The notes under the pieces are model-generated. The model was not told the origin of the DNA, did not search any database, and saw nothing but the letters and a program-made list of their open reading frames with translations. From Trichosporon coremiiforme (Eukaryota; Basidiomycota; Tremellomycetes; Trichosporonales; Trichosporonaceae): a stretch of DNA of 64,000 nt. Where the stretch lies: the NCBI GenBank assembly GCA_039545355.1, contig BCJJ01000043.1, positions 37,422 through 101,421 of the forward strand. Reading direction: 5' to 3'. A program made the translations under genes and the position numbers. Below, piece after piece: positions 61,540-64,000 of this stretch (position 1 is the first letter of the stretch; each line of letters opens with the position of its first letter).

Positions 61540-63799
61540 GGTGGATTGAGTGGAGGGAAGATGATTTGGAGGTGGGTCACGCTTGTTGTGTTGCCGCTCG
61601 GATCCGAAGCACCACCCAGTCGATCACTGACTGCGGACCCGGGAACGTCAGATGAGCACAGGATGATTCCTTCCAGCGTTGAATCAGAGCACTTGAATGC
61701 ACTTGGAAACGTCAGCTGCGACGCTGGATGCGAGCTTCCAACCTCTCCGTTGCAGTCGGTGTCGGGACTGTTATCGGAATATCGTTGATAAGACCGCCGT
61801 CCATGACAATAATGGAGATTTACGATTAGGTAGATCAAAGCAAATCGACAGTAATGTGGCGGGCGATATTGACAGCGTTGCGGTTGGACTCGAACGAAGC
61901 CTTCAGACAACGTCACCAAGGACGATGAGAAGGTATAGAGTCATTGCCAGTAGTGGGTGTTGCAGAGAGCTTCTCCTTGCGGCCTGGCGTTCGTATGACG
62001 AGTGACCAATGGGTCCGTCAGTGTCCGCGCTCACCTAGGATGAGGGTCACCCCGGTGTGCGGGTGCCCTCGATCCCTGTCGCCATCGGCAACTTGAGGCT
62101 GCTAGGCATCCAATGGCAGAGCATCCTGAGTCAACCGGCAAGACTAGTGCGTCGCTCTACGGCGTTCACAGAAGATATGGCCGACATACAGTTGGGGGCT
62201 CACAGCTCCTTCCTCCAGGAGCTCCAGGCGTCGGAACGGTCACAGAACGCTTGCAGAAGGGCCCCGGAGGCTCCTAACTGACGTCCGACAGGGTCGGAGC
62301 CGTCTGTTGGGCGTCCCTCGGTGGAAAAACGTTGAGAAGCCTCCCGAGAGAAAACTTTGACTTCCAGACTTCTAAAAGACGGCGCCGACTGGGATTTGAA
62401 CCCAGGACCACCTGTAATACGCAGGAGATGAATCCCACCCAAAACAGATATGATAGCGACTACACCACCGGCGCCCGGCGTTCTGAAGTTGGAAGTCGAG
62501 TTGTGGTTTCGTGGAGAAATGTTTCGGAGGAGCAGGTGGAGGTCGGTGGAGGTGTCTCACTTTATTGCCATGTACCTGATCCGCGCTGCGCCCCTTTTTG
62601 CGCGACTACCGCGGCTGGTAACTAGCGTGCGCGCGCTGCGTCGCTGGTGGCGCATGTTCGCGAGACTATGCATGCATGAGCGTGCGAGCGCTTTAGCAAT
62701 TGAGCTGTTGAAGGTGACCTGGAAAGTGTACATCGCTTCTCGGGATCTCCGCAACCTCCTCCGCCTGCGATCGGCACTCTCCTTTCGTGGGGCCCCGACG
62801 GAGAGTTGCCTTCGCACAGCGATTAGAGTGGCAAGCTGAGTCTCGCGTTCTCTCTGCTACTCTTGTTTTTGTCAATCGCGTACTCGACTAAGTGGCTCTT
62901 CTTGGCTGCTTTGGCTTATATCTGGCACCGCTGCCATCGTAACAGCTCATTAATTCGGCTCTATCCGAGGATTATCGTCCGCCGCACCAACTCCGCCTCC
63001 ACCCCCTCTGACATCCGTATTGCCTGTTCACCGTCACGTCCCAACATCACTGCCTGTCCCCCCTCCACTCTCGCCCGGCACCCGTCACGCGCATCGTTTT
63101 CCAGTCTCACTCTACCCTGGAGCTCGAGTGTGCTCGTCTATCCTGTTGAGATGCACACAAGATTCATTGACAGTACCTTCACGATAACGATGTTGACTGC
63201 TTAGCTACTGCCCGTGGTACCCGAGACAATATCCACTGATGCACGGCCGGCGCCCTCTGCGCCTGCCAACGATGAAGGTTTGAAAAAGGTACAGTCCACT
63301 TGGCGGCAGCGGAAGATCGCGGTCGAGCCAGTCGCCTTCTTGACGTACTTGGCTGCGCCAAACCGAGAAAATCGCGCGGGCAGAGCTCCGGAGCGCCGTG
63401 ACTGTACCCAAGAGCAATTCCGATTCCGCTGGTGAGCTTCCACCGGTCAGAACAGTCTGCGCCCGATCGGAGGCAAGGTCAGGCTCTCGAGATTAGGCAG
63501 CCCAGCTCCTGGATGCTATCCTTGTTCGCCGTCAAGAACGAATAGTATCGATGACGAGGATATCCGACGCGTGAACCAGATCAGACAACCACAAGTTTTG
63601 GACGGCATCAACCCCCCAATTCAACCAAGCCTCTTGCACTCTGTCCAGCTCGTCGGGAGGCAGCCGCCATGGCCCCGCAGCCTGGACATTGTGCGACAAT
63701 GATAGTCATGGGGGCGAAATTGTGTTCATTTGTGAGCTCGGCCATGGCCTCACCAGAAGGGAGTGCAGGTTGCCAACCGGTGGCAGGGCACTCGGCTCT
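61540..63799. other. Intergenic region holding a tRNA gene
   Basis: About 2.3 kb from the A4 start to the gene at the right edge. It contains the tRNA-Pro gene (62382-62474). Apart from a 57-codon coding-like frame on the minus strand (63535-63705, no ATG), I see no gene. Confidence 0.5.
62382..62474 (-). tRNA. tRNA-Pro(UGG), with intron
   Basis: The minus strand folds as a tRNA. The acceptor stem is GCGCCGG with TCGGCGC, discriminator C; the anticodon stem is TCTGT/ACAGG with a closing wobble pair; the T arm is CTGGG-TTCAAAT-CCCAG. The loop reads TT-TGG-G, giving anticodon UGG at 62441-62439. About 20 nt (62437-62418) must be removed one base 3' of the anticodon for the loop to close, which is the standard intron site. 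The TTTGGG loop and C discriminator match eukaryotic proline tRNAs. CCA is not encoded. Confidence 0.92.
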
Positions 63800-64000
63800 C
63801 TAGGCCGCAAAGCACCACTGATAGTCGGCGATGCTCTTTTTGCGCTCCTTACCGACCCTTTGTGCCGACATCAACTCCTGGCCGGGATCCAACTTGTAGA
63901 ACCAGATCTTCCAGTCCTCAACCGACATGTTGTCCGTTCGGTACTGGTGGTGTGGGTAGGGGTGGCGGCGCGCGATCAGGTCGTGCTGCTCGGCGAGGTA
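63800..64000 (-). CDS. 3' end of a gene cut by the window edge
   Basis: The minus strand is open from the edge of the window to a TAG at 63802-63800, giving 66 C-terminal residues (from YLAEQHDLIARRHPYPHHQY through MSVEDWKIWFYKLDPGQE to ADYQWCFAA). The composition is that of a folded, non-repetitive protein rather than a chance frame. The N-terminal part lies outside, so no family can be named. An intron could also enter just outside the window. Confidence 0.6.
   Translation of the reverse strand, partial: YLAEQHDLIARRHPYPHHQYRTDNMSVEDWKIWFYKLDPGQELMSAQRVGKERKKSIADYQWCFAA

Overview
The window is nuclear DNA of a fungus, most likely a basidiomycete yeast of the Tremellomycetes/Trichosporonales type (an inference). 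The grounds are GC-rich DNA, intron-rich genes with GTRNGY donors and a CTRAC-like branch site just before the acceptor, intron-containing tRNA genes, two Zn2Cys6 regulators, and the splicing proteins Prp40 and Prp43. Many introns are only 29 to 38 nt long. Nothing bacterial, viral or transposon-like was recognised.

Left part (1-17.9 kb): a Zn2Cys6 transcription factor (2252-4936, 8 exons) is followed by about 7.2 kb in which I see no gene, only low-copy tandem repeats and a G-run. Then come a FAD-dependent amino-acid/amine oxidase (12182-13632, minus) and a second Zn2Cys6 regulator (13935-16505, minus), which may be a catabolic pair. A tRNA-Ser(AGA) with an intron lies at 17186-17295.

Middle part (17.9-38 kb): two low-complexity proteins of unknown function (an acidic/Gly-rich 1107 aa protein and one with repeated PHWWVK motifs), a zinc alcohol dehydrogenase, a single-pass membrane protein, and a PB1 plus five-ZZ-finger protein resembling NBR1-type receptors. 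These are followed by the convergent pair of splicing genes PRP40 and PRP43, and a small Cys-rich secreted protein.

Right part (38.6-61.6 kb): nine consecutive genes belong to only two unrecognised families, in the order A1 A2 A3 B1 (minus), B2 B3 (plus), B4 B5 A4 (minus). Family A proteins look soluble (about 490-630 aa) and contain a twice-repeated W-x-P-W-x-G module. Family B proteins (about 700-795 aa) have one N-terminal membrane segment, an N-glycosylatable region, a multi-pass C-terminal half and an invariant YPRVEQE tail. Intron positions and phases are conserved within each family. B5 has a one-base frame break and B1 fails to keep frame at its first splice junction. This cluster is the best candidate for an undescribed system; its function cannot be read from the sequence. 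A tRNA-Pro(UGG) with an intron (62382-62474) and the 3' end of a gene cut by the window edge complete the region.
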